A DNA stretch of 64,000 nt from Bradyrhizobium sp. SK17 (GTDB taxonomy: Bacteria > Pseudomonadota > Alphaproteobacteria > Rhizobiales > Xanthobacteraceae), in NCBI RefSeq assembly GCF_002831585.1, contig NZ_CP025113.1, positions 6,835,001-6,899,000 of the forward strand, read 5' to 3'. The notes under the pieces are model-generated. The model ran no database searches. It saw nothing but the letters and a program-made list of their open reading frames with translations, and was not told where the DNA came from. Each line of letters starts with the position of its first letter. The first letter of the stretch is position 1. Made by a program: the position numbers and the translations under genes. Below are positions 27,037 through 36,803 of this stretch, in pieces.

Positions 27037-28377
27037 TCACGCCGAACGACGGAACGGAGCTTGAGCAAGACGCGAGAACAGACCAAGCACCCTCACTACA
27101 ACAACTCTTGCCGTCTCGATCGGATGCCGGCGCCCTTGTTTCAGACGCCGCAGGGCTTTCTGGGACCAACGATGTTCTTTTCTAAGCAGCGCAGCCAACT
27201 CCGCCGGGGCATAAGGCGATTTGGTCGCTGCCATTTCTGGACGGAACACACGGTCGATGACGCGATCAACTAGCCCAACCATTGCCTGGAAGCTGTTGTC
27301 GGGATTAAGAGCAACCTCGCGATAGGCTCGGTCGATAATCGCTTGGGCCCGTGGTGGATCGCGCAACACCTCGACCACCTCTGACATGTTGGAGTGATCT
27401 TTTCTCAACGGCACGTAGTGCCGCCAAGCCTCAAGTCTTCCGGAATAGTGCCCGTCATAGAGGATCATCAATGTTCGCAGTGCCGCCGCTTCGAAACATC
27501 GCGGCGAGATGACTGAAAGAACGATCTTCCCGTCCAAATCCTTGAAGTAAAGATTACGCAGGGTCTCGAAGCCAACATTCGCATCCTGCGCTACGTGTTG
27601 CTCAACGTTGGTACGAATTTCGCCGGTGAAGTCACAAATGCTCGAGCCGCTCTCGGTACCCAGGACGGCCTTGCAATTTGCAAGGAACTCGATCCAGCTC
27701 TCGCCGTATATACGATCTTCCTCACGCGTGGACAGATCGCAGGCCAACTCGTATCTGGCTGCATCCACCTCGAACCGATCCGCAATCAGCCACTTTTCCC
27801 TGGCAAAGCTTCCCAACCACGCCGGAAGCTTTCTCGCGCGATAACCAACGTCTACCGAGCGATCCTCAAAACCCGGCACCACTCTGCCGAGCAGCTCGGT
27901 TGGGACGTAGCCGGTGAGCAAGGTTTCGCGGACGACACCCGGCAGTCGCTCTTGGGGGTAAACATCGTCCATGATCTCTGACGGAACCACGCTGAACAGG
28001 ATGTGGATACCCAGGCTCCGCAGCGCCTCCGTGGTCTCATTTATCCATCGATACTCGTCCTGGACGAAGGCCGCCTTTAGCCCCTTAAATCTGCCAATGG
28101 CGGCACGCAGATTGGGACCGATATAGCTATCCATGCAGGCGACGAGAGAATAGTGAACAATGACACCGTCAAATCGGTCTAGCTCGAGCGAGCTGGATGG
28201 GTCCCCCTTCGAATTGAAGATGTGGATCGCGTGCCTGGATAACTCCCTCAGACCCATCACGTGGTCGATGATCGTAGCAGCGCTTCCTGGCGCGAAATCG
28301 CAAAGCAGCAGCAACTGAAGACGCCCGGACTCGGGCGCCTCGACCGGCCGGAGCACTGGATTCGTGGCTGGATGCAT
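27037..28377 (-). CDS. CgeB-like putative glycosyltransferase, stand-alone paralogue B
   Basis: A 446-residue relative of the preceding protein with the same landmarks: VQDEYRWIN, RSVDVGYRARKLP, DLSTREEDRIYGESW, CKAVLGTESGSSICD and SPRCFEAAALRTLMILYDG, then RHYVPLRKDHSN, the most CgeB-like stretch of the three. It starts at ATG 28377, only 36 bases after the WlbB-like gene, and lies 145 bases upstream of paralogue A. A role as a glycosyltransferase is inferred from the C-terminal motif and context. Base composition is somewhat more AT-rich than the flanking housekeeping genes. Confidence 0.7.
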   Translation of the reverse strand: MHPATNPVLRPVEAPESGRLQLLLLCDFAPGSAATIIDHVMGLRELSRHAIHIFNSKGDPSSSLELDRFDGVIVHYSLVACMDSYIGPNLRAAIGRFKGLKAAFVQDEYRWINETTEALRSLGIHILFSVVPSEIMDDVYPQERLPGVVRETLLTGYVPTELLGRVVPGFEDRSVDVGYRARKLPAWLGSFAREKWLIADRFEVDAARYELACDLSTREEDRIYGESWIEFLANCKAVLGTESGSSICDFTGEIRTNVEQHVAQDANVGFETLRNLYFKDLDGKIVLSVISPRCFEAAALRTLMILYDGHYSGRLEAWRHYVPLRKDHSNMSEVVEVLRDPPRAQAIIDRAYREVALNPDNSFQAMVGLVDRVIDRVFRPEMAATKSPYAPAELAALLRKEHRWSQKALRRLKQGRRHPIETARVVVVRVLGLFSRLAQAPFRRSA

Positions 28378-28413
28378 TTCCCTGGAGGACCGAAGTTGGT
28401 TTTGGAGCGCGAC

Positions 28414-29975
<1,562 letters not shown>

Positions 29976-30061
29976 TCAGGCAAGCTACCGCACTCGGGGT
30001 GAATCGAACATCACACCCAAGCCGAAACATATCCATCACGCCTGCCAGGCTGCAGACGCAC

Positions 30062-30580
30062 TCAAGCCGCAGCGATCAGATCCGCCCCGACAAGAACCCG
30101 GACCTTGCGGCCGAGCAGATTGAGCAGAACGGCCACGCGATGGTGATCGCTGGCGTCCTCTACAAGCGCAAGACTGTCGACAAACGCACCTTCGGTAATC
30201 CGCACCTTGTCGCCGGGCGAGAATGCCGGTCCGCGCGCCAGCTTGATGAATCCGGCTTCGTCCTCGCGCGCCTTCAACGCATCGATGGTGCCGTTTTCCA
30301 CCGCAGCGGGCCGATCTCCGACACACACGAGATGCGAAACACCGAGCGTCGATTGGATGGCACGCCAGCGCTGCGCCGCAACGTCGATCGCGACAAAGAG
30401 GTAACGCGGGAACAGCGGTCGCGACACGATCTCGACCTTCCGCGCATGGCTGCGACGCCGCTGATAGCGCGGGAGGTAGGTTGAAAACCCCTGCCGCACG
30501 AGGCCGGCCGCCGCCTTTGTTTCAGCGTTGACCTGCGTCTGCACCACATACCAGCGGGAATCGGGCTGCATCGCCGTCAC
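30062..30580 (-). CDS. Specialised NusG/RfaH-like transcription elongation factor
   Basis: A 172-residue NusG paralogue. The N-terminal NGN domain begins with RWYVVQTQVNAETKAAAGL and includes PLFPRYLFVAID and STLGVSHLV; a KOW-type domain starts around FSPGDKVRITEGAF and ends near GRKVRVLV. Housekeeping nusG lies in the secE-rplK operon; this copy is inside a glycan locus, the usual place for RfaH/UpxY-type antiterminators that let RNA polymerase read through long operons. It overlaps the regulator's stop (GTGA at 30580); ATG at 30571 is an alternative start. The ~20-kb run of minus-strand genes immediately downstream is its likely target. Confidence 0.88.
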   Translation of the reverse strand: MTAMQPDSRWYVVQTQVNAETKAAAGLVRQGFSTYLPRYQRRRSHARKVEIVSRPLFPRYLFVAIDVAAQRWRAIQSTLGVSHLVCVGDRPAAVENGTIDALKAREDEAGFIKLARGPAFSPGDKVRITEGAFVDSLALVEDASDHHRVAVLLNLLGRKVRVLVGADLIAAA

Positions 30581-31215
30581 GCCCCCAGCGGCTGTTTGGG
30601 ACGCAGGCCCAGCAGGCCCGGCGCGAGCACCTTCTCGGCGCCGAAATTGCTGACCGCCTGGTCGAACACACTCCGCGCCGCCGTCAGATGGGTCACGACA
30701 ACCGCGTCGAACGGCTCGCCCACCAGCGCATAGGACGAGACCACCTTGACACCGACGAACCGGCTCGCGGTCGCGTCGGGATCAACGATGGCAAGGATCG
30801 AGATCGGCCCGTCGACCGCGCACAGGACCGCGATTTCGCAAAGGTCCGACTGCCCGGCGAGCACGATCCGCCTGAAGCCAAGGGCCTGGGCGCGCTCGAA
30901 CAGCCTGCCATATTCCTCCTTCGCCTTGCGGAACAGCGAAAAGGAATCGGTCAGGAACTGAACGGTCAGTCGCGATTTCTCGGAGAAGCCTTGTGGGGTG
31001 AGGTAATAGGCATAGCGTCGCGCCGGCGCCGACCCGACCTTGACGAAGCCCTTCTTGATCGCCCGCTTCAGATACGCGTTGACCAGGCCTAGCGCGACGC
31101 CGAGTTCGGCCGCGATCCGCCGCTGCGATTGCGCGCCATCCGCCTCGAGAGAGGTGAGCAGCCCAAGCACCAGCCGGTCGCTGTCATTCTCATCCGTCGG
31201 TAGAGTACCTGCCAT
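30577..31215 (-). CDS. Winged-helix transcriptional regulator with C-terminal Rossmann-like domain (MarR-type, polysaccharide-associated)
   Basis: A 212-residue DNA-binding protein. Residues ~15-90 are a winged helix: QSQRRIAAELGVALGLVN is the helix-turn-helix and PARRYAYYLTPQG the wing. Residues ~105-210 form an alpha/beta domain (RRIVLAGQSDLCEIAVLCAV, ISILAIVDPDATASRFVG) recalling small nucleotide-sugar or CoA-binding Rossmann domains, possibly a ligand sensor (inference). I prefer the ATG at 31215 because the in-frame GTG at 31254 lies inside a 15-bp palindrome upstream. Two copies of that palindrome precede the gene, suggesting autoregulation. It is coupled to the NusG-like gene. Confidence 0.85.
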   Translation of the reverse strand: MAGTLPTDENDSDRLVLGLLTSLEADGAQSQRRIAAELGVALGLVNAYLKRAIKKGFVKVGSAPARRYAYYLTPQGFSEKSRLTVQFLTDSFSLFRKAKEEYGRLFERAQALGFRRIVLAGQSDLCEIAVLCAVDGPISILAIVDPDATASRFVGVKVVSSYALVGEPFDAVVVTHLTAARSVFDQAVSNFGAEKVLAPGLLGLRPKQPLGA

Positions 31216-31248
31216 CACGCCTATCCCCGCTGGAGCGGCTGATAGCGC

Positions 31249-31263
31249 GTTCACTTGATGAAC
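31249..31263. promoter_or_regulatory. Candidate operator 1 of the winged-helix regulator (GTTCACTTGATGAAC)
   Basis: Inverted repeat with perfect 5-base arms GTTCA/TGAAC and a 5-base spacer, centred about 41 bases upstream of the preferred regulator start. It is followed by GTCAAG, and the same extended context (ATGAACGTCAA) occurs at the distant copy near 35.58 kb. Function as an operator is inferred. Confidence 0.65.
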
Positions 31264-31276
31264 GTCAAGCAGATTC

Positions 31277-31291
31277 GTTCACGCAATGAAC
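31277..31291. promoter_or_regulatory. Candidate operator 2 of the winged-helix regulator (GTTCACGCAATGAAC)
   Basis: Second copy of the same palindrome, centred 28 bases from the first, so the two lie a little under three helical turns apart. It falls about 70 bases upstream of the regulator start and within the short gap to the next glycosyltransferase gene. Confidence 0.65.
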
Positions 31292-31362
31292 ATGACAACA
31301 GATTGATTTTAAAGATATTTTGTTCAGGCCCGTGTGTCGGGACGGCCACAGTGCAGGCTCGA

Positions 31363-32571
31363 TCACGCGGTTCCGGCCAGATATCGCGCCGCCAGCGCCG
31401 AATAGCTGTAGCGCCGCGCGACGGCGACGCGATCGTCCCGTTGGCGAGCCGGCCCCTCCAAGGCGACGCGCAATGCCGCTGCGAGCGCATTGGGATCGTC
31501 CGGTGCACATCGTGCAGTCACCAGATCCTCGAGCCCGGCAAGCGCCCGCGCCTCGCAAGCGATGACGCTGCGCGGGGCGAACAGGCAATAGTCGAACAGC
31601 TTGTTGGGGCTGATGCCGTGGTGATAGAGCGTGTTCTTGTGGAAGGCGACGACCGCGCAATCGGAAGCATGCAGCATGCCATGCACGACCGATCGCTCGA
31701 CTTCATCATGAAACTCGACGTTGGCGAGCGTGGCAGCCCGCTGCTTGAGCGCGGCCCGCGAGGTGCCGGAACCGATCATCACGAATTGAATCTCTGGGCT
31801 CGCGTTGCCGAGGATGGAAGCTGCGTCGAGAATGGCTTCCACGGCATTCGGCGGACCCATGCCGCCGGCGTAGAGCACGACGCGCCTGCCCTGCTGCTTG
31901 AGCACATTGATGCGATCGATCAGCGGATGAGCAAGACTTTCGATTGTAAGCGCGTTCTGGATTTCGTCGTCGGACACACCGTTGGGGAGCCACAGGAACT
32001 TGCCGGCCGCCAGGCCGCGTGCGCGCATGTGGGCTTCCGCTCCGGCCAGCAGACAGATCACGCGATCCGCCGCGCGATAGGCGGCACGCTCCTTCCAGCC
32101 GAGCACCTTCGTCAGGGGATGCCATGCAGGCGTCATCCCAAGCGCGACGATGCTCTCCGGCCAGAGGTCGCGGATCTCGAGCCAGAACCTGGCATCGAAA
32201 CGGCGCGCGAGCCGATGCGCCGCCGAGATGAAAAACAGATGCGGGCTCGACGCGATCATCAGATCCGGCTTGCCGAACTGCGCGGCGATTGCCGACGCTG
32301 CCGAGCTTACCGCCGGGCCAAAGCTCAGATTGTTGCGAAGCCGCCCCAGGCTGCCACTGCCATAGCGCGGCGTGTCGAGGAACCAGAAGTCGACGTCATT
32401 GATCCGCTGCGGCCCCGGCGCGCGCGGCTGCCTGTGCAGATGATGGAAGGCGGCGCTGACGATCACCACCCGATGGCCCATCTTCCCCCAGGCGTCCGCC
32501 AGCCAGAACGGACGATAGTGACGGCCGAGCCCCGGACCACCGGCAAAGGGATGCAGCAGCCAGATGTTCAT
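31363..32571 (-). CDS. Glycosyltransferase family 4 protein (WbuB-like)
   Basis: A 402-residue GT-B enzyme. The N-terminal lobe begins IWLLHPFAGGPGLGRHYRP and includes FWLEIRDLWPESIVALG, a hallmark of WbuB-like transferases; the second lobe starts at VVLYAGGMGPPNAVEAIL and carries HHGISPNKLFDY with the acidic nucleotide-binding region. Such enzymes add N-acetylated amino sugars to a lipid-linked intermediate at the inner membrane. It is the last gene of the asnB-GT-GT run and overlaps the previous gene by 4 bases. Start ATG at 32571. Confidence 0.88.
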   Translation of the reverse strand: MNIWLLHPFAGGPGLGRHYRPFWLADAWGKMGHRVVIVSAAFHHLHRQPRAPGPQRINDVDFWFLDTPRYGSGSLGRLRNNLSFGPAVSSAASAIAAQFGKPDLMIASSPHLFFISAAHRLARRFDARFWLEIRDLWPESIVALGMTPAWHPLTKVLGWKERAAYRAADRVICLLAGAEAHMRARGLAAGKFLWLPNGVSDDEIQNALTIESLAHPLIDRINVLKQQGRRVVLYAGGMGPPNAVEAILDAASILGNASPEIQFVMIGSGTSRAALKQRAATLANVEFHDEVERSVVHGMLHASDCAVVAFHKNTLYHHGISPNKLFDYCLFAPRSVIACEARALAGLEDLVTARCAPDDPNALAAALRVALEGPARQRDDRVAVARRYSYSALAARYLAGTA

Positions 32572-33671
32572 GCCGCGCCACCGGGCACGGCAAGTCGCCG
32601 GTAGAGCCGGTTGAGCTCCGCCGCATCGTGCTGCCAGTTGAACTTTTCGGAGACCGCCGCCCGCCCCGCCAATCCAAGTTCGATCGCACGTCGAGGATCG
32701 TCGGCGAGCCTGGCGAGGCGATCCAGCAAGGCCGCGCGATCATCGAGCGACACTACAAAGCCGCATCCCGCCGCCTCGACGATCTCCTTGGATTTCGGCA
32801 GATCACTGGAAACGACAGGTAGCCCGGCGGCCATGTATTCAAAAAGCTTGGTTGGAAGTGACAGCAAATAATTCGGTTCAGGCAGCAGCAGATTGAGTCC
32901 GATAAGGCTTTCGTTGAGCAGCGTCGCGATCTCGCCGCGTCCGAGCGTGCCCCTGTATGACACGTCCGCGGATGATTTCTCAAGCCAGGCTTGTTCCTCG
33001 TGGCCGATGGTTCCCGCGAGCACCAGCGGCAGCCGCACCGCGGCGCATGCCTCCACCATCTCGACCAGCCCGCGATCGAAGCTGGTGCGCCCCACATAGA
33101 CCGCCTGCCGTCGCCGCGCGGTCGTCGCCGTCGGCGCGATGAATTCGTCCAGCCGCACGGTGTTCCGGACCACCGTGACATCGGCACCATAAGCACGGAA
33201 GCGAGCGGCGATGGCCGGCGTCGCGGCCACGATCGCATCAAAGTGCCGCGCGGCGTTTCGCTCCACCAGTTCCATCGCGCGCGCCACGGAAGGCCGCATC
33301 CACGGCCGGATCCAGCGCTTGGAATGGATATCCGATGGCACGTCCTCGTGGACGTCATAGATCACCTTGCAGCCGCGCGTCCTGAGCCGCAACGCGAACG
33401 GTATCAGCTCGGGATCGTGGAATTGCACGACGTCGGCTCCAGCCGCATGGGCCAGCGCAATCGCTGCCCTCCCCGCGACCCAGGGACGCTTCCATCGCGC
33501 AACCGGCGGCGTCTCGATCAACTTGAATGCGATGCGTCCCGGGTCGCTCGGGCGCGGCGGCCGCGCCACCACGGTCACGTCATGACCGGCCTCGGACAGG
33601 CTTCGCGCCTCCTTCTCAACAATTCGAATGTCGTTGGCGGAATGGACACTCGACAGCATGCAGACCTTCAT
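32568..33671 (-). CDS. Glycosyltransferase family 4 protein
   Basis: A 367-residue GT-B enzyme starting at ATG 33671, which overlaps the asnB stop as ATGA. It opens KVCMLSSVHSANDIRI and has the first-lobe YDVHEDVPSDIHSK segment, then AVYVGRTSFDRGLVEMVEA at the second lobe and PTKLFEYMAAGLPVVSSD, the canonical GT4 nucleotide-sugar motif. Likely transfers one sugar in repeat-unit assembly; donor unknown. Its tight coupling to the upstream AsnB and downstream WbuB-like gene implies one transcript. Confidence 0.9.
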   Translation of the reverse strand: MKVCMLSSVHSANDIRIVEKEARSLSEAGHDVTVVARPPRPSDPGRIAFKLIETPPVARWKRPWVAGRAAIALAHAAGADVVQFHDPELIPFALRLRTRGCKVIYDVHEDVPSDIHSKRWIRPWMRPSVARAMELVERNAARHFDAIVAATPAIAARFRAYGADVTVVRNTVRLDEFIAPTATTARRRQAVYVGRTSFDRGLVEMVEACAAVRLPLVLAGTIGHEEQAWLEKSSADVSYRGTLGRGEIATLLNESLIGLNLLLPEPNYLLSLPTKLFEYMAAGLPVVSSDLPKSKEIVEAAGCGFVVSLDDRAALLDRLARLADDPRRAIELGLAGRAAVSEKFNWQHDAAELNRLYRRLAVPGGAA

Positions 33672-35482
33672 GGGGCTCCAACCCCGAAGCGTTCCCCCCA
33701 AAGCGCCACGCAATAGAGCCGCCAGCGCATCCCAAGGTCGAGCCGGTGGAACCTGCGCTTCACCGCGGTCATGTCGACATAGCGGGCAAGCAGCGCGCTG
33801 CCGATCACCTTCTCATACATCGCAGGCGAGTGCCGGTTGAGCCAGATCTGATCGGGAGCGGCAAAGCCGATCTTGTCCTTGCGCCAGGAAATGCTGGCCG
33901 GAAGCGCCTCCTCCATCGCGGCGCGGAGCGGCCATTTCGTCCAGCCGTGGTTCAGCTTGATGCGGGTCGGCAGACTCAACGCGAATTCGACAAATCGATA
34001 GTCCAGGAACGGCAACCGCGTCTCGATGCCGAACCGCATCGAGTTCTTGTCCTCGAAACGCAGCAACATCGGCAAATTGGTTTCGGTGATCTCCAGCACC
34101 TGCATTTGCTGCGCATCGCGCGTCTCACGCGCGAATCGGCGAAGACACTCCGGCAGGTCCGGGCGCTTCAGGAAGGCGTACTGCCAGCGATAATATGCGG
34201 CCCGCAGCGCCGCCGAGCTGGCGCCGAACAGGTACATCAACAGGCGACGCGCCGAAACGCCGGCCTGCATGGCGTCACGAAAGGCCGAGAGAAATCCGCC
34301 GATGCCGGCGTGATCGAGCCGATCGCGGAGCCAGGCTGCATAATAGCGGTGATAGCCCAGCAGCGTCTCGTCACCGCCCTGGCCATCGAGCAGCACGATG
34401 ACGCCGTTCGCGCGCGCCGTCTTCATCACCTCGTATTGCATCATGATCGAGGGGCCGCCGAACGGCTCTTCCTGCACGTCGAGCAGGGCTTCTGCGGTCG
34501 AGGCGAAATCCTCGTAGCTCGGCTTGGTGCGTAACCAGTTCAGTTCGGCCTTGGCCACGACATCAGCCGCGTAGGCTTCCTCGTTGTTCGCTGCCTGCTC
34601 GCTGACGGCCGTGATGGCAAAGAAGCGCTCGTTGGAATTCGCCGCATAGCGCTTCGCAGCCAGCGTCGCGACGCTGGAACTGTCCAGCCCTCCCGACAGA
34701 CAGGTGCCGACGCGCACGTCCGAGCGCAGCCGCAGCCGTGTCGCGTCGTCCAGCAGCTCGGCCAGCGACCTTGCGGCATCCTGCTCGTCGGTCACGGCCG
34801 CGCGCGGCGCCAGCGAATAGTAGCGCTCTATCGCGATCCGGCCGGTCGAAACGTCGACCCGCATCTTGTGTCCGGGCGGCAGCTTCTCGATGCCCTTGAA
34901 GAAGGTCCGGTTGGTGTGATCACTCAAACCGCAGACCAGAAAATCACTGACGAGATCATCGTCCGCGATCGAACGCCCGATCAACGGAAGCAGCTGGCGG
35001 ATCTCCGAGCCGAAGCCGAACTGCGTCGGCGTGTCCGTGAAGTAGAACGGCTTGACGCCGAACCGATCTCGCGCACAGAACAGCGTGTTGTCGCGCTCGT
35101 CGTGAATCGCGAACGACCACATGCCGTTGAAGCGGTCGAGGCAGCCCTCCCCCCAGCGGACATAGGCCGCCAACAGGACCTCGGTGTCGGAGGCGGTGTG
35201 GAAGACATGTCCAAGCGCCTCCAGCTCGGCGCGAAGCTCGAGGTAATTGTAGATCTCGCCGTTATACGTGATCCAGATCGGGAGCAGCCGGTCGCGCATC
35301 GGCTGCGCGCCATCTTCGGTCAGATCGATGATCGCAAGCCGCCGGTGCCCTAACCCGACATTGCCATTGATCCTGACGCCGCGACCATCCGGACCGCGGT
35401 GCGCGACGAGATCTGTCAGTCGATCGACCTGATCAGCATCAACGGACCCGTTCTTGGCGATGAGGCCGAATATGCCGCACAC
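33668..35482 (-). CDS. asnB: Asparagine synthase-type glutamine amidotransferase, copy 2
   Basis: A 604-residue AsnB-family protein starting with GTG at 35482 so that the nucleophile is Cys2 (CGIFGLIAKNG). HRGPDGRG and YNGEIYNYLELR complete the glutaminase site; the ATP loop is SGGLDSSSVA near residue 263, followed by LLDGQGGDETLLGY. It heads a three-gene run with two GT4 enzymes, and a GTTCA-N5-TGAAC palindrome lies about 97 bases upstream. Probably amidates a carboxylated sugar in the glycan, like copy 1, although its sequence is clearly distinct from it. Confidence 0.9.
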   Translation of the reverse strand: MCGIFGLIAKNGSVDADQVDRLTDLVAHRGPDGRGVRINGNVGLGHRRLAIIDLTEDGAQPMRDRLLPIWITYNGEIYNYLELRAELEALGHVFHTASDTEVLLAAYVRWGEGCLDRFNGMWSFAIHDERDNTLFCARDRFGVKPFYFTDTPTQFGFGSEIRQLLPLIGRSIADDDLVSDFLVCGLSDHTNRTFFKGIEKLPPGHKMRVDVSTGRIAIERYYSLAPRAAVTDEQDAARSLAELLDDATRLRLRSDVRVGTCLSGGLDSSSVATLAAKRYAANSNERFFAITAVSEQAANNEEAYAADVVAKAELNWLRTKPSYEDFASTAEALLDVQEEPFGGPSIMMQYEVMKTARANGVIVLLDGQGGDETLLGYHRYYAAWLRDRLDHAGIGGFLSAFRDAMQAGVSARRLLMYLFGASSAALRAAYYRWQYAFLKRPDLPECLRRFARETRDAQQMQVLEITETNLPMLLRFEDKNSMRFGIETRLPFLDYRFVEFALSLPTRIKLNHGWTKWPLRAAMEEALPASISWRKDKIGFAAPDQIWLNRHSPAMYEKVIGSALLARYVDMTAVKRRFHRLDLGMRWRLYCVALWGERFGVGAP

Positions 35483-35578
35483 GTCTGACTAACCTGTGTT
35501 TCGTGGACAATTCGAGCGCACGCGCATTCGAGCCGCCAAGGCCTGAATCCGATCCGTCTCTGGTCCCACCTCTACCCC

Positions 35579-35593
35579 GTTCACGCGATGAAC
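35579..35593. promoter_or_regulatory. Candidate operator 3 of the winged-helix regulator (GTTCACGCGATGAAC)
   Basis: Third copy of the palindrome, in the 151-base gap between the GT4 gene at 35634 and asnB copy 2. It matches copy 2 at 14 of 15 bases and shares the downstream GTCAA with copy 1. Its position upstream of an internal operon suggests a regulated internal promoter. Confidence 0.65.
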
Positions 35594-35633
35594 GTCAACC
35601 TCACCGGGTGGCGCGATACGGCGAGTTGCGTGT

Positions 35634-36803
35634 CTAGCGTTCTGATTTGGCGACCGCCTGTCGCATCGTGGCCGCGAAACTCGCCGCGAATGCGCTGACA
35701 TTGTCATCCTGATGCGGAACGAGGTTTCGAACGACAGCTCCACGAGCCTCTTGCGACGCCTGCATCAGGTGATGCGCCAACGCGTCGGCATCGTCGACGC
35801 CGAAATAGCGGGCGGCGCCCGCGGTCTGCTCCCGGTGCACGTCGATGTCGGACAGGATCAAGGGAACGCCGAACGATTTCGCCTCCTCGACCGTCGTGCT
35901 CCAACCCTCGAAGCGCGACGGGTTCAGCAGCGCCGTGCAGGCCCGCAACAGCGCGTAGACGTGGGGCAGCGGGATGACGCCGAGGTGGCGAAAGCGCGTG
36001 TCGAGACCGCGCTTCCGGATCTCGGAATTGACCAGATCGTAGTAGCCCGGCTCGCGCCGGTCTTCCGTGCTACCGGATGCACAGACCACCACATCGATCC
36101 CGCGACGCTTCAGGATGGTCAGCGCATCGACCACGAGCTGATGGTTCTTGTGGCGATAGAACTGGTTCGGCAGATAGAAATAGTTGGGAGGCAGACCATA
36201 CGTCGCGATCACGTCCAACGGGTCGGTGTCCAGGAACGCGGCGGGCGGCTGGGTCGCGAAGCGAACGACGCTGACCCGGTTTCGAACGTGCGGGTAGTAC
36301 GCCCTGAAATCACGCAAGGCGCTCTCGCTGCTCAGCATGATGTCGCGCCCCGATGCGATCTGAACGCGAAAGCCGATCTCGCGGCGCCAGCGTGCCGTCC
36401 TCGGAAACAGCTGCGGCAGTGAGCGATGTTGCAGATCCGGGATCCACGCCACTGCCGGGATGGGCAGCCGCCACCCGAAGAAGCGCGCCGCTTCAACGAC
36501 GACATCGACGCGCGCGGCGTGAAACGCCGCTGCGGCATCGCGATCAAGGCCAAGTGTCAGCGCCGCGGCCAGACCCGGCTGGCCATCGAATGCGTCCGAT
36601 CGGACGACCTCGACTGCGGAAATAGCGGCAAGCTCGGCGAGTTCATTCTGGTCGGCGCCATTTCCGGCAAACACCACCGGAACGAACTCGCCGGGCTGGA
36701 ACCGCGCAAGCGCCGCGAACAGGTTACGCTGATAATTGTAGCCGCCGGCCCATAGCCGTCGCGAAATATGATTGAACGCGATCCGCAACGGGCGGGATGT
36801 CAC
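35634..36803 (-). CDS. Glycosyltransferase family 4 (GT1-type) protein
   Basis: A 389-residue GT-B enzyme. GTG at 36803 overlaps the epimerase stop as GTGA and begins just before RIAFNHISRRLWAGGYNYQ. The second lobe has FYLPNQFYRHKNHQLVVDAL and LNPSRFEGWSTTVEEAKSFG, the EX7E-type motif of retaining GT4 enzymes. Expected to transfer a sugar from a nucleotide donor to the growing oligosaccharide. Last gene of the operon that begins at the flippase, followed by the palindrome-containing gap. Confidence 0.88.
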   Translation of the reverse strand: MTSRPLRIAFNHISRRLWAGGYNYQRNLFAALARFQPGEFVPVVFAGNGADQNELAELAAISAVEVVRSDAFDGQPGLAAALTLGLDRDAAAAFHAARVDVVVEAARFFGWRLPIPAVAWIPDLQHRSLPQLFPRTARWRREIGFRVQIASGRDIMLSSESALRDFRAYYPHVRNRVSVVRFATQPPAAFLDTDPLDVIATYGLPPNYFYLPNQFYRHKNHQLVVDALTILKRRGIDVVVCASGSTEDRREPGYYDLVNSEIRKRGLDTRFRHLGVIPLPHVYALLRACTALLNPSRFEGWSTTVEEAKSFGVPLILSDIDVHREQTAGAARYFGVDDADALAHHLMQASQEARGAVVRNLVPHQDDNVSAFAASFAATMRQAVAKSER

